IMG/VR virus record: IMGVR_UViG_3300034198_014533
Location: 1-25,016 of that record
DNA length: 25,016 bases
Reading direction: 5' to 3' (one strand)
Source: a virus
This document shows, one piece after another, positions 1 through 7,420 of the stretch. The position numbers and the translations under genes were made by a program. The stretch's first letter is position 1. The number at the start of each line of letters is the position of its first letter. The notes under the pieces are model-generated. The model was given only the letters and a program-made list of their open reading frames with translations, had not been told where the DNA came from and searched no databases.

Positions 1-22
1 CCTACATCAATCAAATTAAGTA

Positions 23-37
23 TATAAATATTTATTA
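23..37 (+). promoter_or_regulatory. Candidate phage late promoter motif (TATAAATATTTATTA)
   Basis: An AT-rich element ends 15 bases before the ATG at 53. It contains both the recurrent AATATTTATT core seen before many genes here and an exact TATAAATA, the T4 late -10 consensus. The role is inferred from recurrence and position only. Confidence 0.45.
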
Positions 38-52
38 CTATAACGTAATATT

Positions 53-1261
53 ATGGATAATAATGTTTTTTCAAAAGAATGGTGGAGCAATGCAATAAAT
101 GAAATATTGGTTGATGAATCTTTATCTTTAAATGACTTTAGTGAAAAAGATAAGAAAATAATCCAAAATATGTATAGCATTGAAGATATACAAAGATTTT
201 TATGGATAATTAAAGGATTTAAATTAAATAGACATGAAGATGGTTTTGGAATAGCATTCAAAACCCAAACAGGAACAGCATCTCCTGAGTTGGCTGAAAA
301 GATGAATAAATGGATAAGTAAAAAATTCCCGGGAAGTGGAATAATAGTAAAATATGAACCTACATATAAAGATATTGGTTTTCTCTACAGAAAAAATATA
401 AAAGAAATACAACTAGGTCGTGAACCATCACCATATCAAGAATATATAAGAGATAATGAAGATAAAATAGAAGCCGCTGCTGCTCATTTTAATTACCCTA
501 TACCTGACCTACAATATGCTTTCTTCTTAGGTAAAGAAGTAGTATTAAGTGATGATATATGGAGTAAATTAGAAAATAGTGATTCTTATAAAACTAAATC
601 ATTAGAAGATGTTATTAAAAAAGCTAATGAACTTAAAATTAATATTAAACCATATATAGATGCTATTAAGAATGATACTGAATTACCATTTCCTTTAGTA
701 TTTAATTATATGCCTAATAAATATTATTTAGTAGGAGGTGATGTAGTATTATCTTTATATAAAGCATTAAATGTTATTCCGGTAGCGTTAATGGCTACTC
801 TAGATTTACAAGATAAAAAAGACATATCTAAAAAAGAATATGAATTAAAAGAACTTGAAGATCAAATAGAAGTAGACACAGTAAAAACCAAAGATGAACG
901 AATAGATATACTTAGTAATTTTTTAAAATTCGCTGTTAAATTCTTAAATCTATCAAATCTACCCAAAGGACTAACACTATCATACGACACTAAACAAGCC
1001 AAACATAGACATACATTCGGATACTTCAACCCCGAAAATGATAAAATATGGTTATATGTTAAAGATAGAAACACAGCTGATATATTACGTACTTTAGCAC
1101 ATGAATTAATTCATCTAAAACAAGCAGAAGAAGGTAGAATAGACCATACTAGTGGTGATACTGGTTCTCCTATTGAAAATGAAGCAAATGCTATGGCTGG
1201 TGTATTATTGAGAAATTTTGGTGTAAACCATGAAGAAATATATGAAGGATTAAACAAATAA
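53..1261 (+). CDS. HExxH metallopeptidase-like phage protein
   Basis: A 402-aa protein whose C-terminal part has the zinc-metallopeptidase signature HELIH at residues 350-354, followed by an acidic ENEANA segment (E377-x-x-A380). This gives the HExxH...ExxA layout of gluzincin/ImmA-like peptidases: two histidines and a downstream glutamate would bind zinc, and E351 would be catalytic. The N-terminal two thirds is charged, with no domain I recognise, and there is no signal peptide or membrane segment, so it should act in the cytoplasm or inside the virion. It starts 15 bases after a late-promoter-like motif and lacks the short [LI]xE tag that heads many later proteins, although an INEILVDE segment near residues 16-23 is vaguely similar. 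The substrate is unknown; a tail or head maturation role and a host-directed protease are both possible. Confidence 0.7.
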   Translation: MDNNVFSKEWWSNAINEILVDESLSLNDFSEKDKKIIQNMYSIEDIQRFLWIIKGFKLNRHEDGFGIAFKTQTGTASPELAEKMNKWISKKFPGSGIIVKYEPTYKDIGFLYRKNIKEIQLGREPSPYQEYIRDNEDKIEAAAAHFNYPIPDLQYAFFLGKEVVLSDDIWSKLENSDSYKTKSLEDVIKKANELKINIKPYIDAIKNDTELPFPLVFNYMPNKYYLVGGDVVLSLYKALNVIPVALMATLDLQDKKDISKKEYELKELEDQIEVDTVKTKDERIDILSNFLKFAVKFLNLSNLPKGLTLSYDTKQAKHRHTFGYFNPENDKIWLYVKDRNTADILRTLAHELIHLKQAEEGRIDHTSGDTGSPIENEANAMAGVLLRNFGVNHEEIYEGLNK

Positions 1262-1277
1262 TTCTAAAAAATAAGTT

Positions 1278-1748
1278 ATGAAATATACAATATATTGCGA
1301 TCTAGATGGCGTTCTAGTCGATTTTAACAAAGGTTATTACGAGTTAACAGGTACAGATACCACAAATTATATAAAAGGAGATAATGCTTTTTGGACTCCT
1401 ATTGACAATGCAGGTCCTGAATTTTGGGCTAATCTAGATTGGATGTCCGATGGTAAAAGACTATGGCATTACATCAGAAAATATAACCCATATATATTAT
1501 CATCCCCTTCTCGTAGTGCTACATCTAAAGTAGGTAAAGCAGCATGGTGCTCAATAAATCTATTTAATCAATACAAAAAATTACTTTTATACCCTCGCCA
1601 TGAAAAACAAACATTCTCAGCACATAACCATATATTAATAGATGATTTAGAAAATACAATTAATGAATGGAATAAAAAAGGTGGTATAGGTATATTACAT
1701 ATATCAGCTGAAAATACTATTAATGAACTTAGAAAATTAGGAATATGA
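1278..1748 (+). CDS. HAD-superfamily 5'-nucleotidase-like phosphatase
   Basis: A 156-aa protein with the HAD motifs in order: motif I DLDGVL (D8 nucleophile, D10 acid/base), motif II as LSSPS around residues 74-78, a lysine-containing stretch near 84-87, and motif IV IDDLENT with D122/D123 binding Mg2+. Length and the opening YCDLDGVLVDF fit the 5'(3')-deoxyribonucleotidase (NT5C) group, which dephosphorylates (deoxy)nucleoside monophosphates; phages use such enzymes in nucleotide salvage. Substrate choice cannot be read from sequence. The gene follows the peptidase gene by 16 bases and overlaps the next start by 4 bases (ATGATGA region at 1745), suggesting one transcript. Confidence 0.8.
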   Translation: MKYTIYCDLDGVLVDFNKGYYELTGTDTTNYIKGDNAFWTPIDNAGPEFWANLDWMSDGKRLWHYIRKYNPYILSSPSRSATSKVGKAAWCSINLFNQYKKLLLYPRHEKQTFSAHNHILIDDLENTINEWNKKGGIGILHISAENTINELRKLGI

Positions 1749-2335
1749 TGAATAATGATTCAATGTTACAACGTGATTGGAAGGATAGAGATGTTCAACG
1801 TATGCGTAATATTATTAAAAAAGATTACGATGCTAAAACAACAACCCAAGTAGGATATACTAAATCACAAGAAGAACATATTGAGGGTGATGTATGGGAA
1901 GAAAATGGTAAAAAATGGACTATTAAAAATGGTCTTAAACAAACCATGACTCGTTTCGATGAATTGAAGAAATTAGTTTCGCTACCATTAACATGCCCAA
2001 CATGTCATAAACCCATGAAATCATCTCATGCTAATAAAATAATGTGGTCTATGCATAAAATGTGCGTTAACTGCGTAGTTGATATGGAAGCTCAATTAAA
2101 AAAAGAAGGTAAATTTGATGAATATGCCAAAAATATGATAATAAATGGCATGAAAGAACATATCAAAGAATTAGAAGAAATGATGCTTGAAATAGCATTA
2201 AACCCATCAGAAGAATCGTTTGTTACTGAAGCCGGTGATATAGAAACATGGAAAGGTAAAGGTATAAATAAAGAACAAATAGCCCAAGAACTACAAGAAT
2301 ATATACAAAAATTAAAAGATATTACCGAATCGTAA
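1745..2335 (+). CDS. Conserved phage protein with a CxxC...CxxC zinc finger
   Basis: A 196-aa protein. Its middle holds CPTC (residues about 80-83) and CVNC (about 104-107), with histidines between, so a four-cysteine zinc-binding knuckle is likely. The N-terminus (NWKDRDVQRMRNII-like) and the segment GDVWEENGKKWTIKNG resemble a family I associate with T4-like phages of aquatic origin, but I know no function for it. The C-terminal third is strongly helical and acidic, possibly a coiled coil. It overlaps the HAD gene by four bases. Start alternatives at codon 1 or 2 (ATGATG) are equally plausible. A nucleic-acid or scaffolding role would be a guess. Confidence 0.65.
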   Translation: MMNNDSMLQRDWKDRDVQRMRNIIKKDYDAKTTTQVGYTKSQEEHIEGDVWEENGKKWTIKNGLKQTMTRFDELKKLVSLPLTCPTCHKPMKSSHANKIMWSMHKMCVNCVVDMEAQLKKEGKFDEYAKNMIINGMKEHIKELEEMMLEIALNPSEESFVTEAGDIETWKGKGINKEQIAQELQEYIQKLKDITES

Positions 2336-2344
2336 TATTTATTG
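2334..2344 (+). promoter_or_regulatory. Candidate late promoter motif (AATATTTATTG)
   Basis: A copy of the recurrent AATATTTATT core, beginning inside the stop codon of the previous gene and ending 24 bases before the ATG at 2369. The role is inferred from repetition across the window. Confidence 0.45.
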
Positions 2345-2368
2345 GCATAATTTACTGATTTACAAAAT

Positions 2369-3001
2369 ATGACTGAAGCCATAATAGTAAGTATCACAGC
2401 AATAATTACTGCCGCTCTAACAAGTGTAATAGGACCAATAGTAGTTAATTACTTTACTGAACGAAAAAAGAATAAAAAAGATCTAATTAAAGAATCATTA
2501 GAAACCAATATGTTGGTTACTAATAAATTAGAAACAATATTAAACGAACATGGCGCCGACCGTGTTTGGATATCTCAATTTCATAATGGTGGCCATTTCT
2601 ACCCAACAGGTAAATCAATACAGAAATTTAGCATGGGTTATGAAATAGTTAGCCCCGGCACAACCTCAATACAAGCCAGTTTCCAAAACATTCCTATTAG
2701 TTTATTTTCTAGATCTATGAATCATATTCTAGAAAATGATGTTATATCTATATCTGATTATAAAGATGAAAGTATAGCAACATATGGTTTAAAATATACC
2801 GCTAGTGAGATGGGTTGTAAAAGTGCATATATGTTTGCATTAAAAACAATAGATAACAAATTTATAGGTGTAGTAGGTATTGATTTTGTAAAACGTAAAA
2901 GAACATTAGATGATGAAGAAATAAATCATTTAAAAAACGAAACAGCATTAATATGTGGTGTACTAACTAATCTTCTAGAATCCAAAAAACAACATGATTA
3001 A
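2369..3001 (+). CDS. Membrane-anchored GAF-like domain protein
   Basis: A 210-aa protein. Residues about 3-28 form one hydrophobic helix (IIVSITAIITAALTSVIGPI), followed by a positively charged ERKKNKK patch, so the bulk should face the cytoplasm with the N-terminus anchored in the inner membrane. The soluble part (about 60-205) contains VWISQFHNGG, a long variable loop, and a final strand pair FIGVVGIDFV followed by a helix. This is the general layout of GAF/PAS-type ligand-sensing domains, which otherwise occur in signalling proteins. It has no kinase, cyclase or DNA-binding output domain. It sits between the zinc-finger gene and the first tagged gene, whose ATGATTAA supplies this gene's stop codon. 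Function is unknown; membrane sensing or superinfection control is speculative. Confidence 0.6.
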   Translation: MTEAIIVSITAIITAALTSVIGPIVVNYFTERKKNKKDLIKESLETNMLVTNKLETILNEHGADRVWISQFHNGGHFYPTGKSIQKFSMGYEIVSPGTTSIQASFQNIPISLFSRSMNHILENDVISISDYKDESIATYGLKYTASEMGCKSAYMFALKTIDNKFIGVVGIDFVKRKRTLDDEEINHLKNETALICGVLTNLLESKKQHD

Positions 3002-3287
3002 ACTAACAGATATACTACAAGAAATAGAAAAAGGAGTAGATGTTTTTAAAGATAACCTAGAAGACCATAGCAATATGCATTATAGAGACCATGTTAAAGC
3101 CATCATTGAGCACGCTGAAAAAGCACTAGCAACCAGTGAACCTAAAATAATGCATAGTAACATAGCAGAAATTTTAAAACATGCTGAATCCGCTCATAAT
3201 AAAATATATAATAACGGTGATACAAGTGGTGTTCATAGTGGAGGAGGTCATGTAGCTGGATTTCACGCAAATAATGCTGATTTTTAA
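2994..3287 (+). CDS. Small tagged protein (IKLTDILQE N-terminus), putative internal virion protein
   Basis: A 97-aa protein that opens with MIKLTDILQE, the first of six closely related N-termini in this window ending in [LI]xE. Residues after the tag are helical and histidine-rich (several H at about 24-70), ending in a flexible Gly/His/Asn tail (HSGGGHVAGFHANN). No known domain. The ATG overlaps the stop of the GAF-like gene (ATGATTAA), so translation is probably coupled. By analogy with T4 internal proteins the tag may direct packaging into the prohead and be removed after E10. That is inference; the tag itself is seen directly. Confidence 0.65.
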   Translation: MIKLTDILQEIEKGVDVFKDNLEDHSNMHYRDHVKAIIEHAEKALATSEPKIMHSNIAEILKHAESAHNKIYNNGDTSGVHSGGGHVAGFHANNADF

Positions 3288-3289
3288 TT

Positions 3290-3535
3290 ATGATTAAACT
3301 AACAGACATATTAACAGAAAATTATGGTGGTGAAGGTGAAATGATTTTACCTCCTAATCATAAAGCAGGTTTAAAAGTACCTAAAGGTGGCTCATGTTGT
3401 GCCAATTGCAAATGGTGGAATAAAGAAAATCAAGTATGTAATAACACATACTATGCTGATTGGGCAGGTACAAATAAAATACCTTATGCTGCTGATGAAT
3501 ATTGTACAAACTGGTGGGAACCCATATCAAAATGA
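3290..3535 (+). CDS. Small tagged Cys-rich protein resembling high-potential iron-sulfur proteins
   Basis: An 81-aa protein starting MIKLTDILTE and followed by VPKGGSCCANCKWW (C36, C37, C40), C50 and a final DEYCTNWWEP with C72. The pattern C-x2-C ... C ... C next to aromatic residues, with PYAADEYC before the last cysteine, resembles the HiPIP (4Fe-4S) fold, though spacing differs from classical HiPIPs (C-x2-C-x9-C-x21-C here). It could equally be a structural zinc protein. It starts two bases after the previous stop, and its stop overlaps the next tagged start (AATGA). An electron-transfer protein carrying a packaging-type tag would be unusual. Confidence 0.6.
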   Translation: MIKLTDILTENYGGEGEMILPPNHKAGLKVPKGGSCCANCKWWNKENQVCNNTYYADWAGTNKIPYAADEYCTNWWEPISK

Positions 3536-3888
3536 TTAGACTAACCGACATACTATTAGAAATGCTCCTAGAAGACAGATGTAAACGCATTGCCGATCGC
3601 AAATACGATAAACCATCCGCTTATAAATCAGGAGCTATTGTTAGATGTCGTAAAGGACATATTTGGAAAGACTTAAAAGAAGATGAATCATTACATAAAT
3701 GGTTCAAACGCTCAGGTACACCTGGTAAAGAAGGTGGATGGGTTGATTGCAATACTTGTAGAGACGGTAAATGTAAATCATGTGGTAGAAAAGCAGGAGA
3801 AAAACGTTCAAAATACCCTTCATGCAGACCAACACCTGCACAATGTAAACAACCAGGTAAAGGTAAAAAATGGGGAAAAACAAAATAG
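3532..3888 (+). CDS. Small tagged basic Cys-rich protein, putative internal virion protein
   Basis: I place the start at the ATG at 3532, which overlaps the previous stop as ATGA, rather than an upstream in-frame codon at 3502. From there the protein begins MIRLTDILLE, matching the tag of its two upstream neighbours. About 118 aa. After the tag come a Lys/Arg-rich region, the pair CNTC...CKSC (probable zinc knuckle) and GEKRSKYPSCRPTPAQC, ending in a very basic PGKGKKWGKTK tail. High positive charge plus zinc knuckles suggests DNA contact, fitting a protein packaged with the genome. Function unknown; the WVDCNTC and YPSCRPTPAQC segments look like a conserved phage/virus family I cannot name with certainty. 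Confidence 0.65.
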   Translation: MIRLTDILLEMLLEDRCKRIADRKYDKPSAYKSGAIVRCRKGHIWKDLKEDESLHKWFKRSGTPGKEGGWVDCNTCRDGKCKSCGRKAGEKRSKYPSCRPTPAQCKQPGKGKKWGKTK

Positions 3889-3928
3889 GTTTTCAATATT
3901 ATTTAATTAAATAAAAATAAGATGGACG

Positions 3929-4159
3929 GTGACAGTAAAAGGGAAAAAAATAGATCTAGAGATATGGATGCATATTTGTCTAATGGTGGCGATGTTCTTC
4001 AACCCTTTTGGATTCGACGCTTTATTCGCTATGGTGATGAGATTGACAGGTTCCTTTTGGATTACGGACTTGGTTTTCTATTGCCTTTCGGGACTTTTCT
4101 TTGGTTTATATTTCTTATTGCGTAAACGTTTTAAAAAAATAAGTAAAAATGAAGAATAA
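3929..4159 (+). CDS. Small two-helix membrane protein
   Basis: A 76-aa protein, chosen over an overlapping ORF that starts at ATG 3922 in another frame because this frame gives clean biology. It has two hydrophobic segments (IWMHICLMVAMFFNPFGF and about 42-66), an NPFG turn between them and a basic tail (RKRFKK). The likely start is GTG 3929, with ATG 3968 (residue 14) as an alternative. Its stop lies inside the next gene (overlap 4149-4159). A holin or another small inner-membrane protein is possible, but nothing in the sequence proves lysis function, and its distance from the spanin-like pair argues for caution. Confidence 0.55.
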   Translation: MTVKGKKIDLEIWMHICLMVAMFFNPFGFDALFAMVMRLTGSFWITDLVFYCLSGLFFGLYFLLRKRFKKISKNEE

Positions 4160-4763
4160 TGATTGTGGCTGTAATGGCCCTAAATTAGCACTTAGAGAAG
4201 GATATGAAAATATCTTAATATCTGAAGGATTAAAATATCATATAGTTGAAGGTATTCCCTTATATGAAAACATTTATCGCCCACAAAGCGATAGCTTCCT
4301 TTCTTTATTTGTAGAAGCTAGACAACTATATGAAAATGGTTTATTAGGTCTAACAGAACAAGACTCCTACTATTTTGAAAATAGTGATTTAGGTAAATTT
4401 GGAATTTATGAAGGTATGAAAGTACCATTAGATTACCCTATGTCTTTAGAATATCTAAATGAAGTATTAGAAGAAAAACAAAAAACCAAGAAAAAACACC
4501 CACCATTAAATAAACCACATCGTGGTGGTGCTAAAAAATTCTACGTTTACGTACGTAAACCAGGTGGTGGAATTAAGAAAGTATCATTTGGGCAAGTAGG
4601 TATGTCAGCTAAAATAAATAACCCTGTAGCTCGCCGCGCATTCTCAAAACGCCATAATTGCCCCCAGAAAAAAGACAAAACTAAAGCATCTTATTGGAGC
4701 TGTAGACTTCCTCGTTACAGTTCATTGCTGGGTCTAAAATCGAATTTTAGCGGATATTGGTAA
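4149..4763 (+). CDS. Conserved phage protein with basic His/Cys C-terminal domain
   Basis: A 204-aa protein in two parts. Residues about 1-110 are acidic and contain repeated EG(Y/L/M/I) turns, with a GKFGIYEGMKVPLDYPM segment. Residues about 115-195 are strongly basic: FYVYVRKPGGGIKKVSFG, then ARRAFSKRHNCPQKKDKTKASYWSCRLPRY, with two cysteines and a histidine. This second module looks like a recurring phage domain, perhaps a small metal-binding fold, that I cannot name reliably. The start ATG lies inside the end of the two-TM gene. There is no [LI]xE tag at the very N-terminus, which has CGC near residues 6-8. A head-associated structural role is possible but unproven. Confidence 0.6.
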   Translation: MKNNDCGCNGPKLALREGYENILISEGLKYHIVEGIPLYENIYRPQSDSFLSLFVEARQLYENGLLGLTEQDSYYFENSDLGKFGIYEGMKVPLDYPMSLEYLNEVLEEKQKTKKKHPPLNKPHRGGAKKFYVYVRKPGGGIKKVSFGQVGMSAKINNPVARRAFSKRHNCPQKKDKTKASYWSCRLPRYSSLLGLKSNFSGYW

Positions 4764-4769
4764 ACCCAG

Positions 4770-4779
4770 TATATTTATC
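4770..4779 (+). promoter_or_regulatory. Candidate late promoter motif (TATATTTATC)
   Basis: A variant of the recurrent motif in a 27-base gap, ending 11 bases before the ATG at 4791. Confidence 0.35.
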
Positions 4780-4790
4780 AATATTAATAC

Positions 4791-5405
4791 ATGAAAATAA
4801 ATTACTTAAAAAAATATATTAAAGAAGAGCTAGACCAAATATTAGAAATATTTGATAAATCCTTACCCAACATAGAAAAAATATCCCCCACTAGCTATGT
4901 CGTAGGGAATGGGGATAATATCGAAGCCAAATATAATTTTAGAAGAACTAACATAAATGATGATAAATGGGACATATCATGGAGTTTTACAGATAACAAT
5001 AAAAACACCACACCTGAAGCATGGAAACAAATAACAGCTACTTCATATAAAATATTATCCGATTTTATTAACACCAAACATCCTCAATCTATTGAAATAT
5101 CAGGTGATACAGATTCTAAAACCAATTTGTATAAATCGCATTCATTTATAAACAAACTACAAAACCTACTCAATAACCAATATATTATTGATAATTCATT
5201 ACCATACTCAGTGGTGATAAATAAGATTAACCATATTGCCCAGCCCAATATTACTAAACGTATGAATAATATGAATGAATCATACTTGCAATCCCGTAGG
5301 TATTGGGAAGAGGGTAATGTATATTCAAAAAGCAAAATAGAACAAACCAGCGCCATTAAAAAAATAGTAAAACGTATTATAATAGAACATCTATATAACA
5401 TATAA
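4791..5405 (+). CDS. Tagged phage protein of unknown function
   Basis: A 204-aa protein. The first 20 residues (MKINYLKKYIKEELDQILEI) form an amphipathic basic-then-acidic helix with two possible [LI]xE sites (IKE12, ILE19), in line with the looser tags of this window. The body is a mixed alpha/beta Asn/Lys/Ile-rich sequence with WDISWSFTDN and ISGDTDSKTNLYKSHSF segments that I cannot assign to a family. The C-terminus ends in a basic helix (IKKIVKRIIIEHLYNI). It starts after a late-promoter-like motif and ends one base into the next ATG (TAATG at 5403-5407). Possibly another packaged protein. Confidence 0.6.
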   Translation: MKINYLKKYIKEELDQILEIFDKSLPNIEKISPTSYVVGNGDNIEAKYNFRRTNINDDKWDISWSFTDNNKNTTPEAWKQITATSYKILSDFINTKHPQSIEISGDTDSKTNLYKSHSFINKLQNLLNNQYIIDNSLPYSVVINKINHIAQPNITKRMNNMNESYLQSRRYWEEGNVYSKSKIEQTSAIKKIVKRIIIEHLYNI

Positions 5406-5665
5406 TGAAACCATATATTAACATAGAAGAAACAAATGATTATATCATACGTGAATTCGATGAGAACATAGATCCCATCGAATTGATGTGGCATCGTGAT
5501 AGAGAAAATCGATTAGTAGAAGCGGTAGAACCAACAGATTGGTTATATCAAGAAGAAAATAAATTACCTATATCTATGGATAAACCAATATTTATACCGG
5601 CAGGTGTATGGCACCGCACTATTAAAGGTAATGGTAATCTACGCATAAAAATTAATAAATTTTAA
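5405..5665 (+). CDS. Small cupin-like protein
   Basis: An 86-aa protein. The segment MWHRDRENR (H30, D32, E34) and the later FIPAGVWHRTIKG (H70), followed by a short beta strand LRIKINKF, match the two-motif metal-binding layout of a minimal cupin barrel, in which H30, an acidic residue and H70 could bind a metal. Similar short cupin-like proteins occur in T4-like environmental phages, with no known substrate. No signal or membrane segment. It overlaps the previous stop by one base, so probably shares its transcript. The enzymatic role, if any, is unresolved; a structural or ligand-binding role is equally possible. Confidence 0.6.
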   Translation: MKPYINIEETNDYIIREFDENIDPIELMWHRDRENRLVEAVEPTDWLYQEENKLPISMDKPIFIPAGVWHRTIKGNGNLRIKINKF

Positions 5666-5675
5666 ATATTTATAC
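5664..5675 (+). promoter_or_regulatory. Candidate late promoter motif (AAATATTTATAC)
   Basis: A recurrent-motif copy directly after the cupin-like gene, ending 17 bases before the ATG at 5693. Confidence 0.45.
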
Positions 5676-5692
5676 ATATAAAATAAACCAAA

Positions 5693-6187
5693 ATGAAAGT
5701 ATCACAATTCCGCGAATTAATAAAAGAAGCCATAGCTGACCGTTTAAAAATGATAGACGAAGCCGGTGATAAAGCAGCAATCCAAGCTAAAATTAACAAA
5801 ATAGATGAAGATATTAAAGAAGCACATAATATAAAATCAGGCATTCCTACTAATCTTTCACATTTTGTTACTCCTGAAAAAGTAAGTGATATGATGGATG
5901 AAATAGAAGCATCTATTACTGAACTTGAAAGCAAGAAAAAAGAACTTGAAGACCAAATGTCACAAATGGACAAACCAGTTAAAGAAGGTAAGAAAAAACC
6001 ATCAGCTGGTATGACTAAAAAAGAAAAATCAACATTGTCTAAAAAAGCACATGCTGGTAAAGACATTGGTAAAAAAGGTAAAGGCTTTGAAAAAGTAGCT
6101 AGTACCGCTGCAAAACAATATGGTTCAAAAGAAGCTGGTGAACGTGTAGCAGCCGCTGCAATGTGGAAACAAGCCGCTAAAAAATAA
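5693..6187 (+). CDS. Tagged basic coiled-coil protein, putative internal head protein
   Basis: A 164-aa protein. Residues 1-13 ([13 protein letters not shown]) give an LIKE|A site very like the T4 internal-protein tag, whose cleavage also follows an [LI]xE and precedes Ala. Residues about 25-95 are a heptad-like coiled coil ([25 protein letters not shown]). The C-terminal 60 residues are Lys/Ala/Gly-rich and very basic ([19 protein letters not shown] ... [17 protein letters not shown]), resembling a common phage C-terminal module with histone-like composition. A DNA-associated packaged protein fits both ends. It begins a new block after a late-type motif. Confidence in the gene is high; in function, moderate. 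Confidence 0.7.
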   Translation: MKVSQFRELIKEAIADRLKMIDEAGDKAAIQAKINKIDEDIKEAHNIKSGIPTNLSHFVTPEKVSDMMDEIEASITELESKKKELEDQMSQMDKPVKEGKKKPSAGMTKKEKSTLSKKAHAGKDIGKKGKGFEKVASTAAKQYGSKEAGERVAAAAMWKQAAKK

Positions 6188-6192
6188 TAACA

Positions 6193-6570
6193 ATGATCAA
6201 ACTATCAGAACTATTAGACCCGGTGGGTAAAGAAGATGATGATATTAACAACGATGGAAAAGTAGATAAAACAGATAAGTATCTTCTTAATCGTCGCAAA
6301 ACAATATCACAAAATATAGATGAAAATATGAAATGTGATACATGTGGGGGTGAACATCCCAATGAACATCACCATGACCATGAAGCATCTATGGCTAAAG
6401 GTGAACTACGTGACATGATAAAAAACGGAGCACAATTATATAACATGATCCAACCCGAACAAAACTTACCAGGTTGGGTATCAGCATATATAACACTTGC
6501 TTCTGATTATATGCATAGTGTAGTTGAGTATATGACTGAAAAGTCTATTGAAAAAAATAACTATGAATAA
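6193..6570 (+). CDS. Tagged EF-hand/dockerin-like and His-rich protein
   Basis: A 125-aa protein starting MIKLSELLD, a variant of the IKLTDIL tag in which the cleavage glutamate is replaced by D9. A calcium-binding loop follows immediately at 17-28: D17-x-N19-x-D21-G-x-V-D25-x-x-D28, matching the EF-hand/dockerin spacing 1,3,5,9,12. Next is [17 protein letters not shown], two Cys plus a His cluster that could bind zinc or another transition metal. The rest is helical. It lies five bases after the coiled-coil gene, and its last codons contain the ATG of the next gene. The combination of two metal sites with a packaging-type tag is unusual. Confidence 0.65.
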   Translation: MIKLSELLDPVGKEDDDINNDGKVDKTDKYLLNRRKTISQNIDENMKCDTCGGEHPNEHHHDHEASMAKGELRDMIKNGAQLYNMIQPEQNLPGWVSAYITLASDYMHSVVEYMTEKSIEKNNYE

Positions 6571-7126
6571 ACAACTTATATTAGAAAAATATATAAAAGT
6601 TGCTGTACGTAAAGCTCTTAAAGAGCAAGAACAACAGCAACAAAAAGCAGAAAAAGCGATGTATCTAATATATCGCTTCCCTGGCCTTAAAAAAGTAATA
6701 GAGGACTTAATGTCTCCTGCTTTTGGTCGTTTTGTTAGTGACATAAAAATAACAGCCCCTAAACCAACAACCTTCAGCATCAGCTTAATCAATGGTGAAG
6801 AATTTAGTGTGACATATGTTGGTAGAGATAATTTTAGAGTAAAAATAGCAGGTAGAAAATATGATCCTAGTAATATAGGTGAACTAGAAAGAGCATCACA
6901 AGCTATAGCAGATGTATTAGCATTAAATTATGCTCCTTCTACTACTAAAGCAGAAGACCAAACAACAGAACAAGCTGCTGCTCCTTCTGGACCACCCGCT
7001 GGTGAATTAGCAGCCGATTTAACAGCAGCTGGTGAAACAACTACACCTCCACCAACAGAAACACCAGCTGAAACACCACCAATTGAAACACCTGAAGAAA
7101 AATCTAAAGAAACACCAACTGCTTAA
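6563..7126 (+). CDS. Tagged protein with Pro/Thr/Glu-rich tail
   Basis: I choose ATG 6563, inside the previous gene's last codons, over an upstream TTG at 6548; the N-terminus then reads [21 protein letters not shown], with [LI]xE sites at LILE and ALKE. About 187 aa. The middle (about 35-125) is a compact alpha/beta stretch with [17 protein letters not shown] and [13 protein letters not shown]. The last 60 residues are a low-complexity Pro/Thr/Glu/Ala tail with repeated TPPPTE/ETPP units, likely disordered. No family recognised. It fits the same tagged set as its neighbours; the first 30 nt overlap suggests translational coupling. Confidence 0.6.
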   Translation: MNKQLILEKYIKVAVRKALKEQEQQQQKAEKAMYLIYRFPGLKKVIEDLMSPAFGRFVSDIKITAPKPTTFSISLINGEEFSVTYVGRDNFRVKIAGRKYDPSNIGELERASQAIADVLALNYAPSTTKAEDQTTEQAAAPSGPPAGELAADLTAAGETTTPPPTETPAETPPIETPEEKSKETPTA

Positions 7127-7137
7127 AATATATAATT

Positions 7138-7362
7138 ATGAATAGTATGAAAAACAATATGGATGAAGCAAAAGCAACATCTATTAAAGTAAATGATACT
7201 TTTACATTAGCCGGAGACTTAGGCAAATTTGTAAAAGGAGAAAAAGTTAAAGTAATATCAGTAAAACCATCAGGAGCTGATATAGAAATTGTTTTATCTA
7301 ATGGAAAAGACACTGATAACTTCTTCATAGATAGAAATGATGATTTTGAAGAATTAACTTAA
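7138..7362 (+). CDS. Small beta-rich protein of unknown function
   Basis: About 74 aa from the first ATG; two more in-frame ATGs at 7147 and 7159 are possible starts, and the folded part begins after residue 14. The remaining 60 residues alternate hydrophobic strands (FTLAGDLG, KVKVISVKPSG, DIEIVLSNG, NFFIDR), compatible with a small SH3-like or OB-like barrel. There is no tag, cysteine or membrane segment. It closes the block before the TATCTTTA promoter region. Confidence 0.5.
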   Translation: MNSMKNNMDEAKATSIKVNDTFTLAGDLGKFVKGEKVKVISVKPSGADIEIVLSNGKDTDNFFIDRNDDFEELT

Positions 7363-7381
7363 GTAAGTTTTTTTCCTCAAA

Positions 7382-7399
7382 AAATATTTATTATCTTTA
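7382..7399 (+). promoter_or_regulatory. Candidate promoter: AAATATTTAT joined to a Bacteroidota-like TATCTTTA
   Basis: In the 58-base gap before the exonuclease gene, the recurrent AAATATTTATT core runs into TATCTTTA (7392-7399), resembling the Bacteroidota -7 element TAnnTTTG. The expected TTTG about 19 bases upstream reads TTTT. The start codon is at 7421. The same CAAAAAAT-ATTT-TATCTTTA context is seen at 14229-14248. Confidence 0.5.
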
Positions 7400-7420
7400 A
7401 CTTTAACCAAAATATTCGTT

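Noticed and set aside
3502-3531. Upstream start for the tagged Cys-rich gene
   Set aside because: ATG 3532 overlaps the previous stop as ATGA and yields the conserved MIRLTDILLE start.
3683-3910. ORF in another frame across the Cys-rich tagged gene
   Set aside because: It lies mostly inside the tagged gene at 3532-3888, which has the conserved tag start and metal motifs.
3922-4125. ATG-started ORF overlapping the two-TM gene
   Set aside because: It has poor composition, while the overlapping frame from GTG 3929 gives two clean membrane helices and reaches the next gene.
6548-6562. TTG start for the gene at 6563
   Set aside because: ATG 6563 is a stronger codon and gives a tag-like N-terminus.
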